DNA of 64,000 bases from Lacrimispora indolis DSM 755 (GTDB lineage Bacteria > Bacillota > Clostridia > Lachnospirales > Lachnospiraceae), in the NCBI RefSeq assembly GCF_000526995.1, contig NZ_AZUI01000001.1, positions 1,426,001 to 1,490,000 on the forward strand, read 5' to 3'. This document shows positions 54,159-64,000 of the stretch, piece after piece. The position numbers and the translations under genes were made by a program. The notes below the pieces were generated by a model. That model searched no databases and was not told where the DNA came from. It saw only the letters and a list, made by a program, of their open reading frames with translations. Each line of letters starts with the position of its first letter. Position 1 is the first letter of the stretch.

Positions 54159-55295
54159 TTACATTCCTTCCTTTGCCGACTGCTGGATTTTTACAAGCCT
54201 TTCATGGATCATATTCAGCTCAGCCACGCTGTTTAAGGGCCTGGGATCAACTGCGATGGAACCTAAGTTAGCCTGATAGTCCCTGGTAAAGACAGCCACA
54301 GTTCCCTCTTTCAGCTTCTCTACCAAAGTCTTTGCATCCATGCCGTAAAGCTCCGGGTCAAATTCGATCCTGCAGCGGTATATTTCTCTTCCGGCCTCAT
54401 CCTTAATCATGGATGTTTTACAGCCCCGTATCTCCCCTACACGGGCCGCAAACGCTTCCAGTTCTTCCTTTGTCACAGGGCTTGTTTTTTCTCCGGCCAG
54501 ATATTCCTCAATGGCTTTCACAAGGCCCATGGTACATTCTTTCCCCACCTTCATGGTGCGCCCGATGCCCTTGTACTGAAGCCTCATATGATCTGCCAGC
54601 TCTTTTGTCTTGCAGGCCGCAAATCCGCTGGTCGGCCCTTCAATGGCCTTTGCTCCGCTGTAGCATACGAAGTCGGCTCCCAGGCCGGCGTAGACCCTTA
54701 AATCCTCTTCCGCGGCCGCATCTACGATGCAGGGGATTCCCAGGCGGTTTGCCAGACGGATCACTGTTTCCGCATCCACCATCTCCTTTTGGACGCAGTG
54801 ATGGGATTTGACGAAAACCACCGCCAGCGTGCGTTCTGTCACAGCCTGTTCTATATCATCGGCCGTAGAGCCGTTGGCATAGCCGGCCTCTTTAATGGTT
54901 CCTCCTCCAACCTGGATCATCTGGGCAATGGGGGCGCCGAAGTCCACATTCTGCCCCTTTAAGAGAATCACTTCTCTTTTAGGCTCAAGGGGCAGAATAT
55001 CATAAAGATGTTTTACCTTTTGAAGATTGCCCCTGCAGATCAGGGAAGCCACTGCCAGGGCAATGCCCGCAGAAGCGCTTGAAGTAACGCAGGCATCCTC
55101 TATCCCGATCATGCTTCCGATCTTCCTTCCTGCCCATGCATAGAGATCGTCAATCACCACGTAATTTCCAGCTGCCTCCACCAGCGCTTCCCCCACCCCT
55201 TTTGAAATGGTAGAAACGCCCAGCTTGGTCATTCTCCCGGAAGCATTGATCACGGCCTGTAAGCCGTTTCTGCTATATATGTTTTCCATATTCAT
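54159..55295 (-). CDS. dgaE: D-glucosaminate-6-phosphate ammonia-lyase (DgaE-like, SelA-fold PLP enzyme)
   Basis: The 378-residue PLP enzyme removes ammonia and water from D-glucosaminate 6-phosphate to give KDG-6-phosphate. It has the SelA/DgaE start (NGLQAVINASGRMTKLG), CVTSSASAGIALAVAS, IVDAAAEEDLR and the PLP Lys in VCYSGAKAIEGPTSGF. Context with dgaF and a mannose-type PTS makes the assignment firm. Confidence 0.92.
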   Translation of the reverse strand: MNMENIYSRNGLQAVINASGRMTKLGVSTISKGVGEALVEAAGNYVVIDDLYAWAGRKIGSMIGIEDACVTSSASAGIALAVASLICRGNLQKVKHLYDILPLEPKREVILLKGQNVDFGAPIAQMIQVGGGTIKEAGYANGSTADDIEQAVTERTLAVVFVKSHHCVQKEMVDAETVIRLANRLGIPCIVDAAAEEDLRVYAGLGADFVCYSGAKAIEGPTSGFAACKTKELADHMRLQYKGIGRTMKVGKECTMGLVKAIEEYLAGEKTSPVTKEELEAFAARVGEIRGCKTSMIKDEAGREIYRCRIEFDPELYGMDAKTLVEKLKEGTVAVFTRDYQANLGSIAVDPRPLNSVAELNMIHERLVKIQQSAKEGM

Positions 55296-55310
55296 ACTCC
55301 TTAGTGACTC

Positions 55311-56138
55311 TTACAGGATGCCAAGCAGGGAAGCGATGACAGCCACTGCCACAACCGTAAGCAGAATCCTGTTATAGTAAGGCCCCTTTTTCCTTAAATA
55401 AGTATAGATGGTAAATACGGCCGCCAAAGGCAGTAAGCCAGGGGCTATGGTATTTAATATATCCTGGACCACGATCTGGGTTCCGCTGACAAATTCAAAT
55501 TTCAGCGGAGTGGTGATGTTTACATAGCTTGCAGATAATGCCCCCATCATGGTAAGACCGATGACATTGGCCGTAAAAATGATGGATTTCATCTTCCCGC
55601 CGTGGAGCAGGGACATGACGGACTTTTTGCCCAGGGTATATCCGTTGTGGATCAGGCCGTAGGCAATTGCAATGGAAATGGCCGGATACAGGATCAGAGG
55701 CATGATGCCGCCCAAAGCTGATCCGCTGCTTGCAAAGGGCAGGAAGATGGAAATGATAATAGGCATGATGGCCGCCCATACGATGGCATCTCCCATCCCG
55801 GCAATAGGGCCCATAAGTCCTGTCTTAATGCCTGTTATGGCTTCATCGGTCACATTTTCCCCATTGGCCTTCTGCTCTTCCATGGAAATGGCAATCCCCT
55901 GGATGATCGCTCCGAAGATCCCCTCTGTGTTAAAGAAAACCAGGTGGCGTTTTAAGGCTGCGCTCAATTCTTCATCCGTGCTGTAAAGCTTTTTTAAAAC
56001 CGGCGTCATGGATGCACAGAATACCAGACTCTGCAAACGCTCATAGGAATTGGAAAGTTCCGCGCCGGCATAATAAATCCACATGGATTTTGTAATATCT
56101 TTTTTTGTAAGCTTTTTTACCTGTGTCTGCTCTCCCAT
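55311..56138 (-). CDS. dgaD: Mannose-family PTS component IID (D-glucosaminate)
   Basis: The 275-residue protein has the IID signature (QSLVFCASMTPVLKKLY region, EGIFGAIIQGIAISMEE, GLMGPIAGMGDAIVWAAIMPI) and C-terminal membrane segments. It forms the membrane translocator with IIC, whose gene is 1 base upstream. Confidence 0.93.
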   Translation of the reverse strand: MGEQTQVKKLTKKDITKSMWIYYAGAELSNSYERLQSLVFCASMTPVLKKLYSTDEELSAALKRHLVFFNTEGIFGAIIQGIAISMEEQKANGENVTDEAITGIKTGLMGPIAGMGDAIVWAAIMPIIISIFLPFASSGSALGGIMPLILYPAISIAIAYGLIHNGYTLGKKSVMSLLHGGKMKSIIFTANVIGLTMMGALSASYVNITTPLKFEFVSGTQIVVQDILNTIAPGLLPLAAVFTIYTYLRKKGPYYNRILLTVVAVAVIASLLGIL

Positions 56139-56139
56139 C

Positions 56140-56889
56140 TTAAACTGCCTCCTCCTTTAACTGGAATAAACCTAAAAGCAATGCCATGCAGGTGGCAAAG
56201 ATCGCCACTGCCATGGTGTCAAGCTTCAAATACATGACTGCAAAGAATCCAACGATAAAGAACGGCACCAGTGCCTTTTTCCCGATGACCGACAGGGTGA
56301 TGGCAAAGCCGAGAGCCGGAAGGATGCCTCCCATGATCTCAAAGGAATGCATGAGCCACCGGGGAAGGATGGTGATCAGCTGTTCCACGGCTGTTACGCC
56401 GAAATAGTCAATGGCAAATACGATTGGAAAACGGATGATCAGGCCTGCAATGGCGGGATAGAGAAAAGCCGCCCTCAAAATCCCTTTTGTATCCGCCTTC
56501 TCTGCATAACGGTCCGCCATATGTACCCAAACCGCATTGGTAGTCCTTCTTAACTGGTCTACAAATACGCCGATAACACCAAAGGGAATTGCCAGGGCAA
56601 TGGCAACCTCCGGCGTCATATTGGACATGACCCCCAAAGGAATGGCAATACAGCCTGCAAGGGCCGGATCACTTGGAACATTGCCTCCCGGCGTGGACGT
56701 AACTCCCAGATAAACCAGCTGAAGCCCTGCCCCGATCTTCATGGCCAAAGGCATATTTCCGGTGAGCAAGCCTACAAAAACCCCGATCACTACCGGCTGA
56801 AGCAGCATGGAAGAAAAGGTGTACCCAAATCTCAAACGGCAGAACCAGTAATAGAACCCCATACATACAGCTAACATCAACACACTCAT
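56140..56889 (-). CDS. dgaC: Mannose-family PTS component IIC (D-glucosaminate)
   Basis: The 249-residue polytopic protein has IIC motifs GVFVGLLTGNMPLAMKIGAGLQLVYLG (key residues G-L-x-x-G) and GGNVPSDPALAGCIAIPLGV. It sits between IIB and IID in the usual order. Confidence 0.92.
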   Translation of the reverse strand: MSVLMLAVCMGFYYWFCRLRFGYTFSSMLLQPVVIGVFVGLLTGNMPLAMKIGAGLQLVYLGVTSTPGGNVPSDPALAGCIAIPLGVMSNMTPEVAIALAIPFGVIGVFVDQLRRTTNAVWVHMADRYAEKADTKGILRAAFLYPAIAGLIIRFPIVFAIDYFGVTAVEQLITILPRWLMHSFEIMGGILPALGFAITLSVIGKKALVPFFIVGFFAVMYLKLDTMAVAIFATCMALLLGLFQLKEEAV

Positions 56890-56901
56890 GTCATACCCTC
56901 C

Positions 56902-57393
56902 TTAGTTATTGTATTTTTTCAATATCCCATCCAAATTTTGAGGAACATCCTCCGGAATGGTCTGGAAGATGATCTTCACACCCGCTTCCTGAAGATAAAC
57001 CAGCTTTTTCACATCCTCATCATCCAAGGTGATATTCTGAAATACCACCTTACGGTTAGGCGCTCCCCCAAGGCCTCCCACCTGAATGTCCGTAACTTCA
57101 ATCCCTCCTTCATATACTTCCTTCATGCTTCCCAGATCAGGAAGTAGCAAAAGGACCCGTCCGTTTCCAAACTGGTTTTCCTTCCAGTTTTTAACTGCAT
57201 CCGCCTTGCTGTAGCATTCTACCTTAACCCCTGCAGGAGCGGACATTAAGTAAATCTCCAGCATGAATTCATCAGCTGCAAGGCTGTCGCTGACCACAAC
57301 AATTTTATTTGCCTGGGACTGGTTGACCCATTTTGTCATGACCTGTCCGTGAATCAGCCTGCTGTCGATCCTGCATAATACGATTTCTGCCAT
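56902..57393 (-). CDS. dgaB: Mannose-family PTS component IIB (D-glucosaminate)
   Basis: The 163-residue cytoplasmic protein carries the phospho-His 15 in RIDSRLIHGQVMTKWV, with the IIB core (KIVVVSDSLAADEF). It accepts phosphate from IIA and passes it to the sugar. Confidence 0.93.
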   Translation of the reverse strand: MAEIVLCRIDSRLIHGQVMTKWVNQSQANKIVVVSDSLAADEFMLEIYLMSAPAGVKVECYSKADAVKNWKENQFGNGRVLLLLPDLGSMKEVYEGGIEVTDIQVGGLGGAPNRKVVFQNITLDDEDVKKLVYLQEAGVKIIFQTIPEDVPQNLDGILKKYNN

Positions 57394-57398
57394 ATTTC

Positions 57399-57815
57399 CT
57401 AATTCTCCTTTCTTTCCATGGATTCCATGATCTGACTCACCACGTCCATGACCGAAGCCTGTCCCTGTTTTAATACCACATCAAAGTTACAAGTCCCCGT
57501 GTACTGGATCTGTGTGCAGGCCTCAATCATAAGAGGTGCATTAAGGCCTGAAATCACCTTAATGTTCCGCTCTTTTCCGATTTTTGCACCTGCATTGGTA
57601 GTGGTTCCTCCAAAAACGTCAGTAAGGATCAAAGATCCCTCCGGCATCCCGGCTGCGTAACTCTCCACAAGGGCGTAATATTCGGCAAACGTCACTTCCG
57701 GTGTTAACGGGATCTCATGGACAAAATCCACGCTTCCCATAATCATCTTAAGGCTCTCCGTCAGCGCCATTCCCCAGCCTCCGTGGGTCAAAAGCAATAT
57801 CTGCGGCTTTTCCAT
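57399..57815 (-). CDS. dgaA: Mannose-family PTS component IIA (D-glucosaminate)
   Basis: The 138-residue protein has phospho-His 11 in ILLLTHGGWGMAL and the IIA core LILTDVFGGTTTNAG. In-frame sequence continues to 57911, but GGAGG lies 6 bases before the ATG at 57815. It is the first gene of the dgaABCDEF-like operon. Confidence 0.92.
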   Translation of the reverse strand: MEKPQILLLTHGGWGMALTESLKMIMGSVDFVHEIPLTPEVTFAEYYALVESYAAGMPEGSLILTDVFGGTTTNAGAKIGKERNIKVISGLNAPLMIEACTQIQYTGTCNFDVVLKQGQASVMDVVSQIMESMERKEN

Positions 57816-57857
57816 TTCGTACCTCCATTTCTTATGATGTGACCCTTGATAATTGAA

Positions 57858-57886
57858 ATTGTAGCATACTACATTTTTAATGTCAA
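57858..57886 (-). promoter_or_regulatory. Sigma-A promoter of the dga operon
   Basis: On the minus strand a consensus TTGACA and TACAAT are 17 bases apart, about 42 bases before the dgaA ATG. Confidence 0.8.
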
Positions 57887-57977
57887 TATTGTATTTATGA
57901 TATTTGTACATATAAAATAATGTATTTTACTACTTTTCTTGTAATTATAACTTTTTTATCCCTGGAATATTGTATTT
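57885..57977. promoter_or_regulatory. Repeated AATATTGTATTT motif in the dga/rpiR divergent region
   Basis: AATATTGTATTT occurs at 57885-57896, overlapping the dga -35 region, and at 57966-57977, just upstream of the rpiR -10. It is a candidate RpiR operator. Confidence 0.45.
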
Positions 57978-57999
57978 TGATTTTAAAATATGATATACT
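57970..57999 (+). promoter_or_regulatory. Promoter of the rpiR-family gene
   Basis: TATACT at 57994-57999 is preceded by TGA (extended -10) and by TTGTAT 18 bases upstream. Confidence 0.5.
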
Positions 58000-58084
58000 T
58001 ATTTTGAAATTCACTACAGAAGTGCTACAGAAATAACAACACGCTTCCCTTTCCGGGAAGAGTGAAAGAAAGGCTGTATAACAA

Positions 58085-58957
58085 ATGACTGAGAACTATG
58101 AACTTTTTACATTAATGGCCCGGATTGACGGTATGTCAAACCAGTTTACCAAGACTGACTGGAAAATCGTCCAGTATATTAAGAAGTCCACGGCCAAATT
58201 CATTGAACTGAGCGCCCAGGAGCTGGCAAAGGAAATCGGGACATCGGATGCCAGCATTATCCGCTTTGCTCAGAAAGTAGGATACTCCGGGCTTAATGAG
58301 TTAAAATATACCATGCAGAAGGAGATCGACAAAAGTTCTTCTTCCGTCAATCATTCCGACTACTCCACTCTGCTTAACGATAACAAGATGCTTTTGGACA
58401 GCCTGTTTAATCTCACAAACCCTTCGGACATCAACCATGCCAGGGAGCTTATGCTAAAATCCCAGCGTATTTTTATCGTTGGCCTGAATTTCAACCAGAA
58501 TGTAGCAGAAATCATTGCCCACAAATTCATGACCATTGGACTTACGGTCCAGGCCCTGACCAATTATGATACCCTAAAGCTGTATCAGAGCCTGTCCAGG
58601 GAAAGCGACCTTTTTATCACCATCTCCCTTTCCGGCAATCACAAGCAGCTTTCCTCCATCCTGGCTGACTTTAAGAAAAACGGGAGCAGCATTCTGCTTG
58701 TCACCAATTACGAAAAGTCCCTCTGCTCTCCCTATGCGAACATAACACTTCTGGTCCCAAAAACAGACCTGCTCCACAGCAGCAACACCATTTCCAGGGA
58801 GATCCTCATCCTGGTTCTCTTTGACATGCTGTTCCATAACTTCCTCACAGAGGATGTGAAGTCCTTCCAGGCCTTCCAAAAGGCTGCCTCCTACTCTAAG
58901 CTGAGCGCGGCTGATGATACCAGGGATGGCCTTAGAAAGCTGATGGATCTGCTGTAA
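58085..58957 (+). CDS. MurR/RpiR-family transcriptional regulator
   Basis: The 290-residue protein has the N-terminal RpiR HTH (FIELSAQELAKEIGTSDASIIRFAQKVGYSGLNELK, seen as AQELAKEIGTSDASIIRFAQ). A C-terminal SIS domain binds phosphosugars (RIFIVGLNFNQNVAEIIAHKF, LFITISLSGNHKQL). It is divergent from the dga operon and is its likely regulator, with D-glucosaminate 6-phosphate or a later intermediate as effector (inference). The first-described dga operon of Salmonella uses a sigma-54 activator instead. Confidence 0.9.
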   Translation: MTENYELFTLMARIDGMSNQFTKTDWKIVQYIKKSTAKFIELSAQELAKEIGTSDASIIRFAQKVGYSGLNELKYTMQKEIDKSSSSVNHSDYSTLLNDNKMLLDSLFNLTNPSDINHARELMLKSQRIFIVGLNFNQNVAEIIAHKFMTIGLTVQALTNYDTLKLYQSLSRESDLFITISLSGNHKQLSSILADFKKNGSSILLVTNYEKSLCSPYANITLLVPKTDLLHSSNTISREILILVLFDMLFHNFLTEDVKSFQAFQKAASYSKLSAADDTRDGLRKLMDLL

Positions 58958-59008
58958 ATATTGATGAGCCGGCTTTTGTAAAACAAACCGGCCCTGCTGC
59001 TGCCCCAT

Positions 59009-59065
59009 ATAAGAGAAAATGCTGTTTCCGGCCCTGCCCGGGCCAAAAACAGCATTTTCTCTTAT
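59009..59065. terminator. Bidirectional terminator between rpiR and tpl
   Basis: A 19-bp perfect stem starts ATAAGAGAAAATGCTGTTT at 59009-59027 and pairs with 59047-59065. A GC-rich loop lies between them. Confidence 0.8.
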
Positions 59066-59144
59066 TTCACAGCTTCCTATATCCTATACTTTTATCTTTT
59101 TTCAGACACACTTCATTTTCAAGCTGTCTGTTTTATTCCAAGCT

Positions 59145-62092
<2,948 letters not shown>

Positions 62093-62149
62093 TTCCCTAT
62101 CCTCCTTTACATATTTAGTTTTTGCTTTCTACCTTCAAGTCCGTTTTGT

Positions 62150-62171
62150 GATGCATGATGTATGATGCATC
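62150..62171. promoter_or_regulatory. Imperfect 22-bp palindrome, candidate GntR operator
   Basis: GATGCAT and ATGCATC flank a near-symmetric centre, just downstream of the -10 of the symporter/tpl promoter. Confidence 0.5.
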
Positions 62172-62186
62172 ATATGTGTTAGGTTT

Positions 62187-62214
62187 ATTATACAACTAAA
62201 AGGCATTTTGTCAA
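62187..62214 (-). promoter_or_regulatory. Promoter of the symporter-tpl operon
   Basis: On the minus strand perfect TTGACA and TATAAT boxes are 16 bases apart, about 95 bases before the ATG. Confidence 0.8.
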
Positions 62215-62366
62215 TATTTTTTTTTAACATTTTTTATATTTCTGCGGTTGTGGGAAATATATAGACAAGCCCGGCCAACAATTGTCCCTATTATTGCTTT
62301 TAAAAGAGATTTATAGTAAGATGTAAACTACAAGTAATTAAGACAAGCAGGAAGGAGAAGATGATA

Positions 62367-63008
62367 ATGAGTACTCTTGTGAAAATGACCTTAAGCGAAC
62401 AGATATACAATATCCTAAAAAATGAGATCATGAGCGGAACCATTCCTCTGGGAAGCAAAATAACAAACAGAGAACTGCAGGAACGCTTTTTAGTTTCCTC
62501 CACACCGGTGCGGGATACCATCAACAAGCTTTATCAGGATGGCCTGGTAAAAGAGGTTACTAAAACAGGCGCCCAGGTGATCAGCTTTGACTATGGATAT
62601 GCGACAGAAATCAATGAATTCATTGCGGCTATCTCCTGTGTAGCTCTCAAAATGACCGTTGCCAAGGGTACTGACAGGGAAGTGACAAAGCATTTGAAGG
62701 AATATTTAAAAAAGCAGACAATTGCTCCGGATGATGATGCCTACTTTGACGCAGACTTCCATTTTCATAAGTCATTTTTTGACTTCTGCGGCAATCAGTT
62801 CTTAAAAGAGACCTACAAAAGATACAATCTTCTCCGTTTCCTGCTGATAAAGTTTGCTATCCGCACAGCGGAAGACCGGTCCTGCTCCACCAAGCAGCAC
62901 GGGGATATTGTCAATGCCTACAGCTCCGGCCAATTTGACCTTGCCTCCCAGCTTCTGGAGCAGCACTATATCCACGGCCTTTCGCTGATTAAAGGATACA
63001 ATCCATAA
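62367..63008 (+). CDS. GntR-family (FadR/FCD type) transcriptional regulator
   Basis: The ~213-residue protein has the GntR winged HTH (LSEQIYNILKNEIMSGTIPLG, ELQERFLVSSTPVRDTINKL) and a helical FCD effector domain with metal-ligand-like His residues (DADFHFHKSFF, QHGDIVNAY). AAGGAG is 3 bases before the ATG at 62361 and 9 before that at 62367, so I prefer 62367. It is divergent from the symporter-tpl operon and probably represses it. Confidence 0.88.
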   Translation: MSTLVKMTLSEQIYNILKNEIMSGTIPLGSKITNRELQERFLVSSTPVRDTINKLYQDGLVKEVTKTGAQVISFDYGYATEINEFIAAISCVALKMTVAKGTDREVTKHLKEYLKKQTIAPDDDAYFDADFHFHKSFFDFCGNQFLKETYKRYNLLRFLLIKFAIRTAEDRSCSTKQHGDIVNAYSSGQFDLASQLLEQHYIHGLSLIKGYNP

Positions 63009-63019
63009 GAAAAACCAAG

Positions 63020-63140
63020 AGGCTGAGTAACCGCTTTAAATCCCACCTTACGATGGGCGGGTCCTGCCTATATCCTTTCTGCTGCCGGTCGTATTTCCGG
63101 ACTTTCACCTTATAGAACGTACACCCGTTGGACGCATCAA
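63020..63140 (-). other. Possible 5' fragment of a group II intron
   Basis: The minus strand reads TGCGTCCAACGGGTGTACG, then ATAAGGTGAAAGTCCGG, GACCGGCAGCAG and TCGTAAGGTGGGAT. This resembles the start and domain I of bacterial group II introns. No reverse transcriptase or 3' end follows. It could instead be another structured RNA. Confidence 0.3.
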
Positions 63141-63177
63141 AAAAGAAGCTGCACACTAATCACTTAGTGTGGCAGCC
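63139..63177 (-). terminator. Terminator of the SSS symporter gene
   Basis: On the minus strand CACACTAA-GTGA-TTAGTGTG, extended by GCTGC/GCAGC, is followed by TTCTTTTTT. Confidence 0.8.
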
Positions 63178-63263
63178 CCCTCTTTCCCTGCTGAAATATT
63201 CTATTTCTTTAGTTTTCTGCCTCAATCCCCTTATAGAAAATATCCGCTTATCTGACAAGGTGA

Positions 63264-64000
63264 TCAGTCATCCTCCTCCGGGACCAGCTCCGTAGTCTCA
63301 TTCTTAGGCGGCATGGCAAAGGAGAAAATAATAAATCCAATCAGCCCCGCGATCAGCCCCGGTATAATGGGCTGGCTGAATTTGACTCCAAACAGCACGC
63401 CTCCGGAAATATGCTCTAAATATACTACCACAATGGTTCCTGCTATGAGAGAAGCAATGGTTCCCGCTGATGACGCCTTTTTCCAGTAATGCCCCATAAC
63501 ATAAGGGAAGAACGAGCCTGCAGCCCGAAGGGTAAAGCAAAACATGAGAATGGATACGATGCTCTGGGTATTAAACAGGGCAATGAACATGGAGGCCACG
63601 CCTACCAGACACATAACGATTTTTGTGACTCTCATGACAGACTGGCTGGAAGCATCCGGCTTTAACACGGCCTTATAAATATCATTGGAGAAGATGGACC
63701 CTGCTCCCAAAAGATCGGAATCCGAACTTGACATGGTTGCTGAGATAATGCCGGAAAACAAAAGTCCGCAGACCACTGCTGGCATGGTGTTGATTGCCAG
63801 GATCGGAAGCGCATATCTGGCTCCCACCTCTGCAAACTGCTCAGAATTAAATTTCCCCATATTCATCAGTGCCAGGGTAATGACTCCCAGAATTGTGGGA
63901 ATAAAGGCATAGATGAAGTTGATAAGGGCTGCCAGCCAGGCTCCGCCTTTTGCTGCCTTCTCATCCTTGGCCGCATAAAAACGGGATACCGCCTCCTGCC
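63264..64000 (-). CDS. Sodium:solute symporter family protein (truncated by window edge)
   Basis: The C-terminal 245 residues of an SSS transporter are visible; the frame stays open to 64000. It has several helices and the family segment VCGLLFSGIISATMSSSDSDLLGAGSIFSNDIYK. An acidic C-terminal tail ends PEEDD. An internal ATG at 63866 (MNMGKF) is not the start, since coding continues upstream (AKGGAWLAALINFIYAFIP, shown in part). Substrate cannot be assigned from this part. Confidence 0.88.
   Translation of the reverse strand, partial: QEAVSRFYAAKDEKAAKGGAWLAALINFIYAFIPTILGVITLALMNMGKFNSEQFAEVGARYALPILAINTMPAVVCGLLFSGIISATMSSSDSDLLGAGSIFSNDIYKAVLKPDASSQSVMRVTKIVMCLVGVASMFIALFNTQSIVSILMFCFTLRAAGSFFPYVMGHYWKKASSAGTIASLIAGTIVVVYLEHISGGVLFGVKFSQPIIPGLIAGLIGFIIFSFAMPPKNETTELVPEEDD

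Overview
The window looks like chromosomal DNA of an anaerobic, spore-forming member of the Clostridia, most likely Lachnospiraceae (Lacrimispora / former Clostridium cluster XIVa type). This is inferred from gene content: pyruvate formate-lyase chemistry with a 2[4Fe-4S] ferredoxin, the gdpP-rplI-dnaB order, many sugar ABC and PTS systems with YesMN-, BglG-, RpiR- and GntR-type regulators, a T-box leader, and very large collagen-like proteins of the kind found on spore surfaces. No tRNA, rRNA, CRISPR array, intact IS element or prophage was seen.

Layout. 1-2337: end of an unidentified gene, a stand-alone glycyl-radical domain, the PFL activase, a ferredoxin and a class I glutamine amidotransferase. 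2442-8004 (minus strand): a MerR-like regulator, a hairpin- and G-rich spacer, then dnaB, rplI and gdpP, and a single-domain response regulator. 8283-17742 (plus strand): two giant collagen-like genes with nearly identical upstream regions and N-terminal domains but unrelated C-terminal domains. Between them are a decayed thioredoxin gene and a decayed rsmH-like gene. 17795-19909: a CstA-family transporter behind a complete T-box leader with its own terminator.

19985-26170: a LacI-type regulator, a PhnDCEE-type ABC importer and a leaderless 5'-nucleotidase-like hydrolase. 26403-28619: topoisomerase III. 28926-38749: a glycan-utilisation operon (DUF2264, GH88, ABC importer, isomerase/epimerase, GH2) with a divergent AraC regulator, pointing to uronate-containing oligosaccharides. 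38746-40149: a MATE pump. 40384-48430: a YtfQRT-YjfF-type sugar importer with a YesM/YesN-type two-component pair. 48633-53318: an aryl-beta-glucoside PTS operon (licT, bglF, bglA) with a RAT/terminator before licT and another before bglF. 53421-58957: a D-glucosaminate PTS and degradation operon (dgaABCDEF-like) with a divergent RpiR regulator. 59145-63008: tyrosine phenol-lyase, an AGCS amino-acid:cation symporter and a divergent GntR regulator. 63264-64000: a sodium:solute symporter running off the window.

Taken together, the right-hand 45 kb is a string of substrate-specific uptake and catabolic modules, mostly on the minus strand, each with its own regulator and terminator. The least ordinary part is the collagen-like locus, which I read as a duplicated spore-surface filament gene whose tip domain has been exchanged.
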